A stretch of DNA of 64,000 bases from Actinomycetaceae bacterium (GTDB lineage Bacteria > Actinomycetota > Actinomycetes > Actinomycetales > Actinomycetaceae), in contig JAUNLN010000001.1 of the NCBI GenBank assembly GCA_030532245.1, positions 62,001 to 126,000 on the forward strand, given 5' to 3'. Position 1 is the first letter of the stretch. The number at the start of each line of letters is the position of its first letter. Positions 63,484-64,000 of the stretch are shown here, in pieces. The notes under the pieces were generated by a model. The model was not told the DNA's origin. It made no database searches and saw nothing but the letters and a program-made list of their open reading frames with translations. The position numbers and the translations under genes were made by a program.

Positions 63484-63597
63484 GCTATGTGCACGTTCTC
63501 CCAAGTGACGTATTTAACGTCCATTTACGAAAGCCAGTTTTAAATAATGCTAGAGTAGTGCGAGAGTAAAGACCAAGTAAAAGAAATAGGGGGTGTC

Positions 63598-64000
63598 ATG
63601 TTTGAGAACCACGGATTTCCTATCGCTGCCTGCGCTGGCATTGATAGTCCGGTCGGCATAAGTTTAACGCGAGCATTTGCACAGGACTCTTTGCGAGAGT
63701 GCAGGCGCGAGTTTGATCTTTCCGGTTTGAGGTTTGTGGAAGCAACTGACCCCTCCGCCCAGCAGTTTTTGTCTCTTGCTCCAGAGGCGGCAAGCATTAG
63801 CGTGCAGATTGGTAATCCGAGCAATCCGGCAACCCTGTCCGATTTGGGTTTGGATGCCGACTTGCTGGAGGTCAGCGTACTCGCCGCACTGCAGCGTACG
63901 AATCGCGAGGTGCTCGATATCGTGCAGATCCCGGGTGCGAACGCGAATGAGCTTCTCCCGCGCCTCCTTGTCGACAAGATTAGAAGTTTGAACGATGAGG
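63598..64000 (+). CDS. Unrecognised protein, N-terminal part (runs off the window)
   Basis: 134 codons are visible from ATG 63598 with no stop; AGGGGG lies 4-9 nt upstream. The protein begins MFENHGFPIAACAGIDSPVG and is a soluble mixed alpha/beta sequence with no signal peptide or membrane helix. Segments such as LRFVEATDPSAQQFLSLAPEAASISVQIG show no motif I recognise. It is in the same direction as, but separated by a hairpin from, the two-component genes. Confidence 0.6.
   Translation, partial: MFENHGFPIAACAGIDSPVGISLTRAFAQDSLRECRREFDLSGLRFVEATDPSAQQFLSLAPEAASISVQIGNPSNPATLSDLGLDADLLEVSVLAALQRTNREVLDIVQIPGANANELLPRLLVDKIRSLNDE

Noticed and set aside
1..64000. Mobile element, prophage or CRISPR locus
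   Set aside because: No transposase, integrase, cas gene or repeat array found; the window is conserved origin-proximal chromosome.

Overview
The window is the replication-origin region of an actinobacterium. The synteny rpmH-rnpA-yidD-yidC-khpB-rsmG-parA-parB on one side of dnaA and dnaN-recF-dciA-gyrB-gyrA-DUF3566 on the other is the classic actinobacterial origin, and parS sites with the sequence TGTTTCACGTGAAACA, many GTG/TTG starts and moderate-to-high GC agree with it. The fermentative gene content (pyruvate:ferredoxin oxidoreductase, malic enzyme, dicarboxylate transporter, no sporulation or mycolate genes) points to a facultative or anaerobic host-associated lineage such as Actinomycetaceae; genus cannot be decided from sequence alone.

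Layout. 1-6125: a minus-strand sugar-uptake operon (solute-binding lipoprotein, two permeases, GH3 glycosidase cut by the window edge) diverging from a ROK repressor. 6204-6547: tRNA-Ala and tRNA-Ile with a 48-residue DLW-motif small protein between them. 6675-15353: DUF3566, gyrA, gyrB, dciA, recF, dnaN, all transcribed leftwards away from the origin. 15372-17646: dnaA flanked on both sides by DnaA-box-bearing AT-rich DNA (oriC). 17647-24033: rpmH to parB, transcribed rightwards. 22503-24399: one parS inside parB and three more just after it. 24470-35231: a minus-strand block (ddl, aminotransferase, trxA, trxB, a single-TM protein with an extracellular sugar-binding-like domain, murJ, DUF6049, Nudix) resembling the mycobacterial Rv3908-trxC neighbourhood. 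35299-39337: CCA-type nucleotidyltransferase and a class A PBP. 39476-41112: rpsF-ssb-rpsR-rplI on the minus strand. 41277-44351: MATE exporter and dnaB, separated by a dense DnaA-box cluster. 44451-47933: ThiD/PdxK kinase and a flavin oxidoreductase / FMN reductase / MarR operon. 48937-53762: a four-gene 2-oxoacid:ferredoxin oxidoreductase operon whose last gene is a GltD-like flavoprotein fused to a 2[4Fe-4S] ferredoxin. 53871-57474: glycosyltransferase, hydrolase, conserved lipoprotein. 57686-63416: malic enzyme diverging from a DASS dicarboxylate transporter, followed by a cytoplasmic histidine kinase and a receiver-only response regulator. 63598-end: start of an unrecognised gene.

How it fits together. 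The centre is chromosome housekeeping: initiation (dnaA, oriC, dnaN, dnaB, dciA), topology (gyrAB), segregation (parABS) and cell-envelope insertion or synthesis (yidC, yidD, murJ, ddl, PBP). The right arm carries carbon metabolism that can be read as a route: dicarboxylate import (DASS), malate to pyruvate (malic enzyme), pyruvate to acetyl-CoA with reduced ferredoxin (PFOR), and ferredoxin to NAD(P)H (GltD-ferredoxin fusion), with a two-component pair next to the transporter. Regulatory sequences that stand out are an ECF SigR/SigH-type promoter for trxBA, a palindrome at the predicted start of the flavin/MarR operon, repeated motifs in the PFOR promoter and the DnaA-box cluster before dnaB.
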